Made by a program: the position numbers and the translations under genes. From NCBI RefSeq assembly GCF_958298935.1, contig NC_084938.1, positions 1,929,501-1,993,500 on the forward strand: a stretch of 64,000 nt of DNA, read 5' to 3'. Source of the DNA: Phragmites australis (lineage: Eukaryota > Streptophyta > Magnoliopsida > Poales > Poaceae). The notes beneath the pieces are model-generated. The model worked only from the letters and a program-made list of their open reading frames with translations, searched no databases and was not told the origin of the DNA. Below are positions 49,380 to 60,343 of the stretch, in pieces. The first letter of the stretch is position 1. Each line of letters begins with the position of its first letter.

Positions 49380-49807
49380 TTAGTGATGGGTGAAAATATC
49401 ACACATTACTAAAAAAGTCATCAGTAACGGGTTGTAATCTCACGCGTCACTGATGACTCACTCATTAGTGACAGGTGTATTTACCACATGTCATTAATAG
49501 CTGAGTCCCAGTGATGGGGTACTGTTACTACCCGTCACTGGGACTCGATCATTAGTGACGGATGATAAATGCACCCATCACTAATGATCATCATTAGTGA
49601 TGGACAACAGATCTGCTCAGGCCATAAAAAGAGATGCACGCTAGTGACGGGTCTGAACTGTGACCCGTCACAGGTGACCGTCATTAGTGACAGGTCAAAA
49701 CTCGTTACTAATGGGTCATCATTAGTGATTTGTTTGGAGTGGCGAGTATGAAACACATCACTAATGATAATTATCACCCGTCACTAATGTACTGTTCTAG
49801 CATAGTG
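49380..49807. repeat. Right subterminal repeat array and terminus of the CACTA complex
   Basis: About fifteen copies of attagtgacgggt or its complement alternate in orientation. The array ends tcactaatgtactgttctag, then catagtg at 49801-49807, taken as the terminal inverted repeat. Confidence 0.75.
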
Positions 49808-50537
49808 GCTGTCATCAAATCCATCATCTCTCAACTAGCTCGTCCTCTCATAGTTGATTCAAGGCAACTAAAACTTTCTATGAAGATAAAATTTTTCCTA
49901 TGGTACTTGAGAAGAGGGGAAATCCTAACCAAAGATAACATGGCTAAGCGCAATTAGAATGTAATCGAGTATAAAATGTTACTTTTGTAATCAAAATAAA
50001 AGCATACAATACATATTTTTCTATTGTCATTTTGCTAGATCGGTTTGGCGTATTATCCAAAATCACTCTTGATATAAACATGCCCACAAATATTACTCAC
50101 ATGATGGGTGACTGGCTAGTGGGTGTTGAACATAAACACAGGAGGAAAATTTTTATGGGTGTAGTTGTGCTTTTCTAGGTTATATGGCTATGTTGTAATG
50201 ATTTTTTTTTTTTTGACAAAAAACATTTCTTTTATACATGCGATCTTAAGAGGTTCTTACTGGCCAAGTCATTGTTTTTTACTAAAAAAGTGGAGGTCAT
50301 GGAAGATGTATGCAATGTGTGCCGATCCTTGAAGGTGGCGGTTATGGTGATCTTCGCCAAGAATAGGTGATGATTTCATAACAGACTATGTGATCGATAG
50401 TTTAAGCATCATGTAGTGTGTTCCTTATTACTCTATTCAGAACTTCAACGATATATTGATTTGATGTAATAATGAATTAGGCTATATGCACCTTAGGTGT
50501 GCAGAAGCTGGAGCCTTTTCCATTATCTAAAAAAAAA
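49808..50537 (+). mobile_element. LINE 3' fragment with zf-RVT remnant and poly-A
   Basis: The plus strand reads KLSMKIKFFLWYLRRGEILT then KDNMAKRN, the zf-RVT region of plant non-LTR elements, followed by about 550 bp of 3' sequence. The last part (aggctatatgcacc, gcagaagctggagccttttcc) and a nine-A tail at 50529-50537 match the usual end of grass LINEs. It starts abruptly at the CACTA terminus, so either the CACTA end lies in LINE sequence or a truncated LINE landed by chance at the end. Confidence 0.7.
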
Positions 50538-51184
50538 TCTAGAGGCGCTTGCCGTCTCGATGGTGGCAGCGGCGTGTCCGGCGCCAGCTACACTGAAAAC
50601 TGGAAAGAGGAGATCAATTCGAGGTGACTGCCTTAATTCGAGCCGAAGAGAACTTGAACCCTGATGGTAGTGCGTATAACCGCAGCCTCCACTTTAACAA
50701 GTGGCAATCTTGATCCAAAAATGACGAATGCACGGAAATATTATATTGTCGTACGTTCTGCATGCTTTCTCGTAAGACCTGAGGATAGCTAGCTATAGCA
50801 ATTACATCACATATTGTTGCCATTGGTGCTCCAATTAAACGTAGTTGTTGAGTCCAGTGACACCGCCGTCGACGTGGTAGCTGAAAGAAAGACGCGTTCC
50901 ATACATGTTGGCAGGACTAGGTCCTCTTATGCATCTCTGGTGCATCATACACGCACACCTGCTGCTAATTAACTTGACTAAGTACTAGGTTAATTTGGCC
51001 ACACGTTTAAGCAAAAGCTAAGCTAATAGACCATGTCAGACATGCCAACATGCCAGCTCCTCTTTCTCTCTCTATATATATATATACACACACACACACT
51101 CCATGCACAATTCATGGGCCATCGAATCGATCGTCTCAACTAGCTAATCATCTCGTCGTTGATCCGAAGTCAGCTAGCCCAGGG
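50538..51184. other. Spacer and upstream region of phytocyanin gene 3
   Basis: Right after the LINE tail, 50545-50595 is GC-rich and contains gtccggcgccagctacac, identical to 18 bases of the phytocyanin coding at 51254 (SGASYT). A TATA-like tatatatatatac at about 51073-51086 precedes the ATG at 51185 by about 100 bp and probably serves it. Confidence 0.4.
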
Positions 51185-51778
51185 ATGATGGTGAGGGTAC
51201 ACGCACCTCTGCTCGCCGTCGTCGCGGCCATTGCGGCGGTGTTTGGGACGGCGTCCGGCGCCAGCTACACCGTCGGCGAGCCCGGGGGCTCGTGGGACAT
51301 CCGGACCAACTTCACCGCCTGGGCTTCCTCTATCGACTTTCACCCCGGTGACCAGCTCGTGTTCAAGTACCCGGCGTCGGCGCACGACGTGGTGGAGGTG
51401 AGCAGGTCCGGCTACCGCTCATGCTCGGCGAACCCCGTCTCCATGCCCCGGACCGGCAGCAACACCGTCCTGCTCGCCGCCGTGGGGAGGCGCTACTTCA
51501 TCTGCGGCGTGCCTGGCCACTGCGACGCCGGGATGAAGCTGCAGGTTAGGGTCGTGCCGGCCGGCTGCAACAGCCCCTCGCCATCGCCGCCGTCAGCGGA
51601 GGCAACGAACGGGTCGCCCGGGTGGAACGGCACGCCCGGCGGCCTCTGCCTGGGCGACTCGCCGACGACCATCATCACCACCCCCGGCGTCATCTCCTAC
51701 GGCTCGGCGCCGGGGTCTTCAGGCACTGTCAGCTCTGCACTTGCCATCATGCTGCTGCTGCTTGGCCTCATGTTCTAG
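51185..51778 (+). CDS. Phytocyanin (uclacyanin/plantacyanin type), intronless
   Basis: A single open frame of 197 residues (two adjacent ATGs at 51185 and 51188). Residues 1-26 form the signal peptide ending GTASGA. The domain opens SYTVGEPGGSWDIRTNFTAW and keeps FHPGDQLVFKYPASAHDVVEV. Copper ligands are H67, C107, H112 and M117, with cysteines about C80 and C113 for the disulfide. The tail is Pro/Ser/Gly-rich and ends in a strongly hydrophobic run (SALAIMLLLLGLMF), a GPI-anchor signal. An in-frame ATG at 51050 would add residues before the signal peptide and lies upstream of or at the TATA box, so it is rejected. Unlike the gene at 16014 there is no intron after HPGD, so an intron was lost. 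The protein looks functional: extracellular, membrane-anchored blue copper protein of unknown partner. Confidence 0.9.
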   Translation: MMVRVHAPLLAVVAAIAAVFGTASGASYTVGEPGGSWDIRTNFTAWASSIDFHPGDQLVFKYPASAHDVVEVSRSGYRSCSANPVSMPRTGSNTVLLAAVGRRYFICGVPGHCDAGMKLQVRVVPAGCNSPSPSPPSAEATNGSPGWNGTPGGLCLGDSPTTIITTPGVISYGSAPGSSGTVSSALAIMLLLLGLMF

Positions 51779-52187
51779 CTGGATTGTTTCTTTCATGCTA
51801 GATGCCACAACAACATAGCAATATCGTATTAGTATTACAAATCATGTTTCTGTTCCAAAGATTCATGCCAGATGTCTAACTTGTATCACATCACAAAAAT
51901 GACTTAACTTTGGAGGCTGTTGACGATATATAGATGTCACATAATTTGACATTGTTGCTATGGAGAACAAGAACGAACATTCCTCTTTTCTCCACAAAAA
52001 AAATATTGTACAGCCATTGAAGGGGTAGTACATAGACTCTACAGGGCGCCACAAGCGTCAGCTTTCTCAGTCATCAACGAACTACCACATAAGAACAATA
52101 GTTATGCCGCATCAATGGATGGAACAACTAGGGACTTCGGTTGCGATGAATTCAAACAATGCGAGTGCGACCAAAAGATCAAAGCGA
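51779..52187. other. Convergent 3' flanks of phytocyanin 3 and the bHLH gene
   Basis: The two genes point towards each other, so this 409-bp interval must hold both 3' untranslated regions. No other feature is seen. Confidence 0.5.
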
Positions 52188-54783
52188 TTATGCAACAGGC
52201 GGGCATGCTTCGCTGTCCTTTGAGGTGTCGACTTCAGAAGGTGGCATGAACTGCCACATTGGATATCCCGGGTAACCGACAATGGGCATCATCAGCTTCT
52301 GCCCCGCAGCTTGCCCCTGGGCATGGAAGGGTGCTAGTGGCGCCTGCGGGAAGGGTGCCGACATCAGAGTGGGATGAGGCATGTAGGTTGGAGTTGAAGT
52401 CATAAGCTTCATCTGGTGCTCTAAGCTCTCCTTCTCTACTTTTAGCTTCTGCTTCTCTTCACGAAGCTCATCCTTCTCTGCCTGAAGTTAAAAGAAAGAA
52501 TGATCATTTAACACCCATTACAGATCATAGAAAAAAGTCATCAGGAAAGGAGCAACTTTGGCATCCTCAAGAAAACTTTTCCACATGTGTAGGAAATCAA
52601 TTACTTGACAGCAATGAGCCCAAGCAGTAAAAGAGATCCATATTACACAGTATAATATACAAACAATGAATCAGTGATATGCAAACTTGCAGTGCATTCT
52701 AAGACAGCGTGATACGGTGGACATGTGATTTCAAAAAATTATAAGTAGTAGAAAAGCTCGAAAGTTCAATTGCATCTATTGTTAAAAATGGAATGTCTTC
52801 TGTGAGCAATGCATGCTATGCGTTCCATGGTAATATGCAGCATCACCATATAGGTAACCAGCTATGCAGTTTGTGGTAATCCAATTGCTGATTTGTAGTT
52901 TGTGACCATAATTCACATCCGAGAAAAGAATTTTATGGCCATGATGCTAACAGGTAACCAGAAATGTCTTGGATGAGCTAAGCAAGAGCAGTCAAAGTCT
53001 ATCCATATGTAGATCATAGGCTAGCATAAAGCATCGCCACCCTAAGACAAACATCTTATTGTCATAGACAAACACAAAAATTCCACTGGACAGCTTGTGG
53101 GAACGTCGACCTAATAGTAGGTCACCAATCACCAAAAAGGATAAATTATATCATTCCCCCAAAAATGCGATGGATCCATGAGTAATTTGAAGTGTATTCT
53201 GACTGTAGAAATAAGCATTTGGTAAATCACCTTTAGTTCTTTAATCTTTTCTTCAAGACTGTCCTTAGTATCCTTCAGCTGCTGTGCTTCCGTACGAAGC
53301 TGAATAACCACGCGAGTAGCATCACTTAGGATAGCAGCTTTGTCAGCTTTTACAGGCTTTCCCGGTTCCAAAGTAGACCCCAATTCAAGAAACCTAGCAA
53401 TCATAAAAAAACATTTAGGTCAACGACAGGGCAATTCATCTTTCACAGTCTAGTGTCAGCAAAATTGTGGTTATGATTTACCTGTCGTTCAGCTTGTCCC
53501 TTCTCATTTTTTCCCTGCAAGCTTTCGATGTTGGCCGACCACCGGATACTGACCTTAAACTGCGACTTGCAATAGACTTACAATTACAGAACTGATGACT
53601 GGACACAATGAGCTAATATGCATACTCTAAGTTATGGAGTGAAATAACAGCCTGACCGTTTATTACTGCCAGGCTCCTTGAACACATAATTGGTGTTTAC
53701 ATGGCTGCCCACTTCCACACTGTCAAAACAAGGGGGGAAATTGATTAGCAATTCTGACTCTACATAAAAAAAAAATCCCAGCTGCTACCTAGTTTCTGCA
53801 ACCAAACAACCGAAAATCATTCATCACATAAATTAATCAGAAAACAAGCTACATGTAAAGCATCTGTCTCTGGCCTGCCCATATGCAGTACACTGCTTTC
53901 ACTAAAGCAAAAAAAAGGGGGGAACAAAAGCAGCCATCAATGCAAATTTACACGAAATTGAAACATAACAATTGCTACGGCCTGTGCTACAGTCATTTCA
54001 TATAAAAACATACATGAAACATCGTGGGTTCAACATTTGACTCAAATCCCCTCAAACATGATTTCCCAATTCATGGCCATAACAACCCCAAGCATCGCAT
54101 ACTTATTAACGTTATGACAGGTACCCCAATTCCTATCAAGGCATCAAGTACCTCCATGGTCCTTGTACACCAACGAATCATCTATACAGATGAAGTTCTC
54201 CATTCCACCCTCCACAGCCATGGTCTCTGGAACGCAGGAGCAACTCCGTCTACCAAAAGAACAATTCCTGCTGCGCAAGCTCACCAATCTGTTCCGCTAG
54301 CATCCGAAGCAACCTCGGCGTTCTCGTTGGTAGCACGAATTATACAGTACAAGATTCAGATAAAGAAGACCCCTTTACGACTCGATGCACATATATCATC
54401 TATCCATATAACCCTCGAATCCCGATAAAAATCCATCCATCCGGTTGTACGACCAGGCGCCCGGAATTTATAAAATCCTCTACAATATTCATCGCAGCGA
54501 AACAAAACGCCGCGCGACGCAAATGAAATCATCAAATGGGTCGCTCAAGATTGACGGAAACGGAAGTAGAATTGTACGGTGGATAAAGCAGCTGCATCTG
54601 GAAGCACGGATTTTTGGGGGGGGGGGGGGGGGGGGCGGGGGGGGGGAGTGACCTGGGGTTGGATGAGGACGGGGAAGGTTCCCACAGGAAGGCCCCGCAG
54701 GCTGCCGCGGGGAGGTCGTCGAGGATGCCGCAGTCGAGGAACCAGTCGTCGCCGCCGCCGCCGTCCGCCGGAGGGAGAGACAT
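52188..54783 (-). CDS. bHLH transcription factor, group IVc (ILR3/bHLH104/115-like)
   Basis: Five exons join in phase on the minus strand: 54783-54653, 53719-53657, 53559-53482, 53393-53231 and 52481-52188, giving 242 residues. The N-terminus MSLPPADGGGGDDWFLDCGI is typical of the ILR3 group. The basic region is KACREKMRRDKLNDR (about residues 76-90), followed by helix 1 with FLELGSTLEPGKP, and helix 2 with KADKAAILSDATRVVIQLR. A long heptad-patterned helix (QQLKDTKDSLEEKIKELKAE, then KDELREEKQKLKVEKESL) continues it, and the Pro/Met-rich tail ends in PPVA. Position 5 of the basic region is not His, as is usual for this group. In Arabidopsis and rice these factors heterodimerise, are targeted by BTS/HRZ ubiquitin ligases and activate iron-deficiency genes. 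That role is inferred here from family. All introns are GT-AG. Confidence 0.93.
54616..54646 (+). repeat. G20-C-G10 tract just inside intron 1 of the bHLH gene
   Basis: The run occupies positions 5 to about 37 of intron 1 as read on the sense (minus) strand, where it is a C tract directly after the donor gtcactcc. Length is likely to be unstable or misread. Confidence 0.9.
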
Positions 54784-55652
54784 CGCCGCCGGCGTCGCAA
54801 AGGCGAGACTTTTCTGCCCGTTCTTTGTTAGTTCCTGGATCTTTTGGTCCCTCTCGACGGCGATGGAGGTTGGGAAGGAAGTGGGTTGCACGTGCGGATG
54901 ACAGGTGGGCCCATGCGTGTGTTGCGTCGGGGATGGCAATTTGTTTTGGGTTTCTGTGTGGCTGCGGGAGGAAGGTGAGATTGTTGGGGTGACGTGGCGC
55001 GACGTGGTTGGAGGAGATTTTTTTGTTGCGATTTGTAATCTCTGGCCTCCTAGGCTCCTAGCCAAGACAACCGCACCATGTGAGGAAGGATTAGTTTGGG
55101 AGAGTTTCTACACTAATTTTTAAGTATAGTTAGTGAAAGTTTTGTTAAAGTAATTTGTAGTTTTTGATTTTTAGAGTGATTTAAATAAACTAGATGATAA
55201 AAATTTAAAAAATAGTTTTCTCTTATTTACTTTCATTGTATAATCATTTCATCCATAAAGTTTACTCTGAAAAATTACTTTTAAAATCAGAAAAAAACTC
55301 TATCAAATAAATAATCATTGTGAACTCTTCCCGCTATTAATTAGATCTATAAATACCTCACCCACAACATGTACCTTATCATCCTATCAACCACGATAAA
55401 AACGGTAGCCTATCACCTATGAAAGATCCAGATGACAATATGTATCTATCGGTATCTCGTCTGCTGATAGTTTTTTTAACATTTACATATACTATTTTAG
55501 TAATTTTTCAAGAATGAACAATATTTTTATAATTTTTTATTAAATTAATATTATTTTAAAAAAACCTTCATCCCTCGGCTGGCTGCTGATGGTGAACCTG
55601 AGACCAATCGGCAAAACCCGAGCAAAACCCCCGCAGCAAATCCCACCTCGCC
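54784..55652. other. Divergent promoter region between bHLH and PPR genes
   Basis: The two genes point away from each other. The left part is GC-rich 5' untranslated sequence of the bHLH gene (to about 55060); the right part is AT-rich. No further gene was recognised. Confidence 0.45.
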
Positions 55653-57675
55653 ATGGAGTTGCAGCAGCTCGCGCCGCCTCTCTGCAACCTCCGCCTCCTC
55701 TCCTCCACCCACCGCCCCAAGGCCTCCGCCACCGCCGCTCCCTCCACCTACTCCTCTTCCTCGGAGCCCCTCAAGCCCCGCCCGCGCCTCCCGACGCAGC
55801 CCCACCAGAAACCCCTCCCCAGGCCCAGCCCTGCCCGCCTCCCTGCCCTCTGCGCCACCATCGAGCAGCATGTCGCCTTGGGCCGCCACGCCGAGGCCCT
55901 CCACTTGTTCCGCCTCGCCCGCGCGTGCGCACCCTTCGCCCCGCTGCCTGCGCCCACGGACCACGCTCTCGTCACCGCCACCTCCGCGCTGCGGGAGCCC
56001 GGCGCCACCGCGTGGCACATGGAGAGCTCCGGCTTCGAGATGGACGTGTACGCGCACAACCGCGTCCTGGGTATGTACCTGGCGTGCAGGATGCTCGCGG
56101 AGGCGCGGCAGGTGTTCGAGGGAATGCCGGCCCGCACCGCGGTCACGTGGGGGATCATGATGGTCGGCCTCGTCGACCGGGGCCGCGCTGGCGCTGTTTT
56201 CGCGGCTATGGGGGGAGGCAGGCGTGGGCGTGGGGCCAAGGGCGCTCGTGGTGGCCGTCCGTGCGGCCACCGCGGCGGGGTCGTTGCGACCTGGGCGGCA
56301 GCTGCACTGCTGCGTTGCCAAGATGGGGCCGTGCGACAACGACGGTAACCAGCGCCTGTCATGCGCGCTGCTTGACATGTACAGCAAGTGCGGGCGCATC
56401 GACGAGGCGAGGTGGGTGTTCGACGGGATGATGCCTCATCACAGGAGCGTCGTGGCGTGGAACTCCATGCTGGCGGCTTACGCGCTGCACGGGTGCAATG
56501 AGGAAGCGTTGGAGCTGTACCATGACATGTGCGGGAGTGGTGTCGATATGGATCAATTCACGTTCTCGACGATGCTCGGGGTCTTTGCTAGGTTGGGGCT
56601 GCTGGAGCACGCGAAGCAGGCCCACGCTGGCCTGATACAGAGAGGATTGCCACTGGATGTTGTCAGGAACACGGCGCTTGTGGGCTTGTATTGCAAATGG
56701 GGAAGGATGGACAATGCGAGGAATGTCTTTGAGAGGATGCCTATCAGGAACGCGATCTCTTGGAACGCTCTGATAGCGGGCTATGGCTACCATGGCATGG
56801 GGGATAAGGCGATCGAGATGTTCGAGAAGCTAATAGCTGAAGGGATTGCACCTAACCATGTGACGTTTCTAGCAGTACTGAATGCATGTAGGTTTGCTGG
56901 TCTTGTTGATAAAGGAAAGAGGATTTTCCAGTTGATGACTCAACATTCAAGAACGAAACCACGGGCTATGCACTATGCATGTGTCATTGAGCTTTTTGGT
57001 AGAGAAGGCCTACTTTATGAAGCCTATTCAATGATAAGGAGAGCACCTTTCACCCCAACTGCGAACATGTGGGGGGCCTTGCTCACTGCTAGCAGGATCC
57101 ATAAGAGCATGCATCTCACCAGATTAGCTGCCGAGCAGCTACTGGCGATGGAACCGGAGAAGATGAACAATTATATTGTGCTCCTCAACTTGTATATTAA
57201 CTCTGGGAGGCAGAATGATGCCTGCAAGGTGGTTGAAGCACTGAAGAGGAAGGGTTCATATATTAGTAATGCTTGTAGCTGGGTCACAGTCAAGAAAAAA
57301 GATCACAGGCTTTTCTTTAAAGATAGTTTCCACCCACAAAGTGCTGAAATATACAGTAGGCTACATACATTAATGGAGGAAATAAAAGAAGTTGGTTATG
57401 TTTCTGAGGAGAATGAGTTGCTCCCTGATATTCTTCCTGGTGACCAATAGACTTCGAAAGTTTTCCATAGTGAAAGACTAGCAATTGCATTTGGCCTTAT
57501 CAGCACATCTCCACATGCTCCCTTGAGAATCACACAAAGCCATTGTTTGTGCCACGATTGTCACCAGGTAATTAAGTTTGTGACAAAAGTTACAAAGAGA
57601 GAAATTGTTGTAAGGGATGGTAGCAGGTTCCATCACTTCAAACTTGGGATCTGCTCTTGTGGCGACTACTGGTAA
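55653..57675 (+). pseudogene. PPR protein of the PLS-DYW class (EMB3141-like), frameshift and in-frame stop
   Basis: The frame starts with ATG in a strong context (ccATGG, 55653) and a Ser/Pro/Arg-rich leader resembling a plastid transit peptide. PPR motifs follow: MDVYAHNRVLGMYLACRMLA, VFEGMPARTAVTWGIMM; then, after the reading frame changes near 56186-56190 (GCGCG region, two bases lost or one gained), ALLDMYSKCGRIDEARWVFD, NTALVGLYCKWGRMDNARNV and APNHVTFLAVLNACRFAGL. E motifs follow to 57447. There TAG (57448-57450) interrupts the frame, which then continues through the DYW domain: FHSERLAIAFGLISTSPHAP, HDCHQVIKFVTKVTKREI, ending CSCGDYW (stop 57673-57675). Overall order matches Arabidopsis At5g50390 (EMB3141), a plastid PPR required for embryo development. 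Function in organelle RNA processing or editing is inferred from the DYW class. As written it is inactive or makes only a truncated product. Confidence 0.85.
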
Positions 57676-57881
57676 TTGGGTATGTAGAACTATATAATAG
57701 TTTGATATTGGGTTTGTCTAAATGCATGCTATCAACTGTAGTTTGCTGGCAATAAAACTGAACAAAGCTCATTAGATTAATCAGCAGCAGTGTTCTTTTT
57801 TTCACTTTATGGATTATGAAAAAAATGTAAAGTTGTATCATATTATTCAACCGCAAATTTCACTTTTAATATCTGATTTGG

Positions 57882-57940
<59 letters not shown>

Positions 57941-58744
57941 GCTTTGCTTAGGCATGAACAGGAGTTCTTATCCTGCAGTTATTAAGCTAATACATATTTT
58001 ACTGACAGCTAATCACTCTTGATATTCTGAAGCCAACTCTGGACTGGAAATAACTTTGATTAATTAGGTGAAAGCACTTCGATCGACCATGATGCTTTGG
58101 CTGCTCTGTTAATGCAGGTGTTATGGCAGTGGACGGTGGATGACAGCAGGCTTGGTAAGTTTGGAGTTGTTTAGTTTCTTAAGGATTTGAAATAGTAATT
58201 TACAAGCTGTATTCGTATTGATGTGATCCATTTGCCCCCTTTCTTTTTATCTATTCATTTTACTGTCAGCATAACATCTTGCTTGTGTGGTAAGCAGCAT
58301 CTGTATGCCTTATCTCTGTAGAAAAGCTGGATGTTGTGATCTGCTAAGTAGAAAGTTGTGATCTGCAAAACAAGATCAATAATTTTTCCTGCGTTTCCAC
58401 TAGCTTTACAAACCTTGTGTAAAAGCAGATCTTTAAAAGTAGCCTGAATATGTGTTGGCCGGCTTTCACATTGGAGATGCCAATCTTTACATGTGTCCTG
58501 TAAGGAAGGAATAAAGCTCAGATGTAACAAAGGATCAAAGGAAAGCATAACACTTTGAACATCTTTGGACAGCTAGTTTCTACTCGCTTCGTAACTGCAT
58601 CATGGTTGGAGAATAATTCCCTTTATTCACTGATTTGCAATAAAAATGGTCGCAAACCTGCAACTCACAACTCCCTCCATTTTAAGCCGGTGATCTTCCT
58701 TCAAAAACTTCTCCCAGCTGATAGAAGTCCCAGAGCACGCTACA
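57676..58744. other. Spacer with (TA)n microsatellite
   Basis: Mostly AT-rich and without coding. A TA tract of about 27 units lies at 57883-57936. The right end must hold the 5' region of the DUF1218 gene. Confidence 0.5.
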
Positions 58745-59704
58745 ATGGCTAAGATGGCAGCTGCTATTGTGGTCTGCATAGTGGTTTTAGCCCTTGATGT
58801 CACTGCTGGCATACTAGGGATTCAGGCTCAGGCTGCTCAAAACAAGGTAAACCTTCAGGACATTGATAATCTCTTTCCGGTTTTGTGAAGGGCTTTTCAA
58901 AACGAAATGTCTGCAAACTATATGTTTTGACTTCTTCATGCATGGTCGTTGGTTTTTGATCTTGTTGCAGACTAAAAAGGGTGCCTGCTATCATAATTTA
59001 TGACTGACGCTTGTTGGTTTTTTTATCTTCCCGCAGACTAAAAAAGTGACAATTCTCTTCATTCAATGCGAGAAACCAGTCTACAAAGCATACCAGCTCG
59101 GCCTCGCAGCTGCGGTGCTCCTCGTAGTTGCCCATGCAATAGCCAACTTTCTTGGTGGCTGTGCCTGCATCTGCTCTCAGCTGGAGTTCATCCGGGCGTC
59201 CATTAACAGGAAACTGGCAGCTACTACCATAGTGCTCTCATGGTAACTTCGCTTTTCTATGACATTCTTTGACAGATCTAGAAGTTGGAGCATTCCTCTA
59301 GATGGAATATTTAGTGATACTCTATTTGATTAGGTAGAACCACGGTTAAGATGTGCAAACACCACACAAGAAACGACCTTGTTATCCCAGCACAACATCA
59401 GGAAAGGAAACCATACTGTGATTACGGAACAATGAACAAATGATAGAACTGACCTAGCTTTCTTGAGTATGAAATTTTGTGATGACTACTAAATTCAGTT
59501 GCCCTGCAACTTAACAGGATTGCCCTGATTGCCGGATTCTCGCTGCTGCTCGCTGGTGCCATGTCCAACTCCAAGTCCAAGACGTCATGCGGGTTCACGC
59601 ACGGCCACACCTTGGCCCTTGGAGGAATCATGTGCTTCGTCCACGCCGGGATCACCGTCGCCTACTATGTCACCGCCACCGCGGCAGCGCACGAGGCTGC
59701 TTAG
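58745..59704 (+). CDS. DUF1218 family membrane protein (MWL/DEAL-like)
   Basis: Three exons, 58745-58846, 59037-59242 and 59518-59704, join in phase to 164 residues. Four hydrophobic segments are visible: an N-terminal signal-anchor (MAAAIVVCIVVLALDVTAGI), YQLGLAAAVLLVVAHAIANF followed by the conserved GGCACICS cysteines, WIALIAGFSLLLAGAM, and LALGGIMCFVHAGITVAYYV. This is the DUF1218 pattern; Arabidopsis members include MWL1/MWL2 (modifying wall lignin) and VCC/DEAL proteins acting in wall lignification and vascular or leaf-margin patterning. Which of these applies cannot be told. Introns are GT-AG. A duplicate acceptor (gttgcagACTAAAAA at 58964-58978) lies 66 bp upstream of the one used (cccgcagACTAAAAA); using it would put a stop after about ten codons. 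Confidence 0.88.
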
Positions 59705-60343
59705 CCTAGCGATGACGAGGATCATCGGTGCGCGCAACGCCATGCTTTTGGCCTAGAGATCATCACTATTCTTTCCTTATTTTCGTTGCATCGTGTTTTT
59801 TTTTTTCTGTTCGTGATCCGGCTTTGGCAGAAGCATCCAGATCTGTCTTGTTAAAAAAAGGAAAAGATGTATGTGCCTGTGGTTTGGTTTGTTAGGTCGT
59901 TGCTTGTTGCAAGTGTGATAACGAGTGTATCCACTTGCGACAGTAATTTATATTGTATGTTCAAAGTTGTAAAAAGTAAATCATAGAACATATTAAACAT
60001 TGTCTCCAGTTTTTCTCTTTTTACAAAAAACGATTCTTAATGGGTACCTCAGCACAACTTTACGCCGCATGACCATTTTGCACTGGATACCTGCCGTAAA
60101 ATGAAGGTCTCGTTTTTACGCATAGCCCTGCAGTTCTTCGGTTTTCTGGACTCACCAGTCACTACCCAGCAACACCAACGTTTAGTTGATTCCTGGGTCC
60201 ACCTGTCAGTTACTGAATTTCCTTCATTAAATAAATCATTAATCTCAAGGTAACATCATTGTTCTGTTACAGACAAGGCTACAAATTCCAGCGGCCCCCG
60301 GGTAATGGTAAAATAAATCCTGGTTCCGGAGAATTTAAATATA
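59705..60343. other. Spacer after the DUF1218 gene
   Basis: Contains the probable 3' untranslated region (to about 60000) and no recognised gene. Confidence 0.4.

Larger units (their letters stand above)
39634..49807 (+). mobile_element. CACTA (En/Spm) transposon complex, probably composite
   Basis: The left end begins CACTAATGCGC in the phytocyanin exon; the right end is CATAGTG (complement CACTATGCTAGAACAG). Next to both ends, and again at 46780-47400, lie dense arrays of cattagtgacgggt and its complement, the subterminal repeats. Between are TNP2-like pieces (40921-41403 and about 45116-46478), a TNPA-like piece (48751-49360), and a TATA box (tatataaaag, 47392) that follows the middle array. 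A 330-bp segment near 40425-40765 recurs at 48265-48598. The third array plus that repeat suggests two related elements side by side or nested rather than one. The expected 3-bp duplication is not seen (cat left, gct right), so at least one end is altered. Coding parts are broken; the element is not autonomous. Confidence 0.8.

Noticed and set aside
49534..49807. Short frames in the right CACTA array
   Set aside because: They are translations of the alternating subterminal motif.
51050..51184. Upstream ATG extending the third phytocyanin by 45 residues
   Set aside because: The extension spans the likely TATA box and would bury the signal peptide; starts at 51185/51188 fit the family.
55551..56793. 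Long minus-strand frames opposite the PPR gene
   Set aside because: Shadow frames of a GC-rich coding region without domains.
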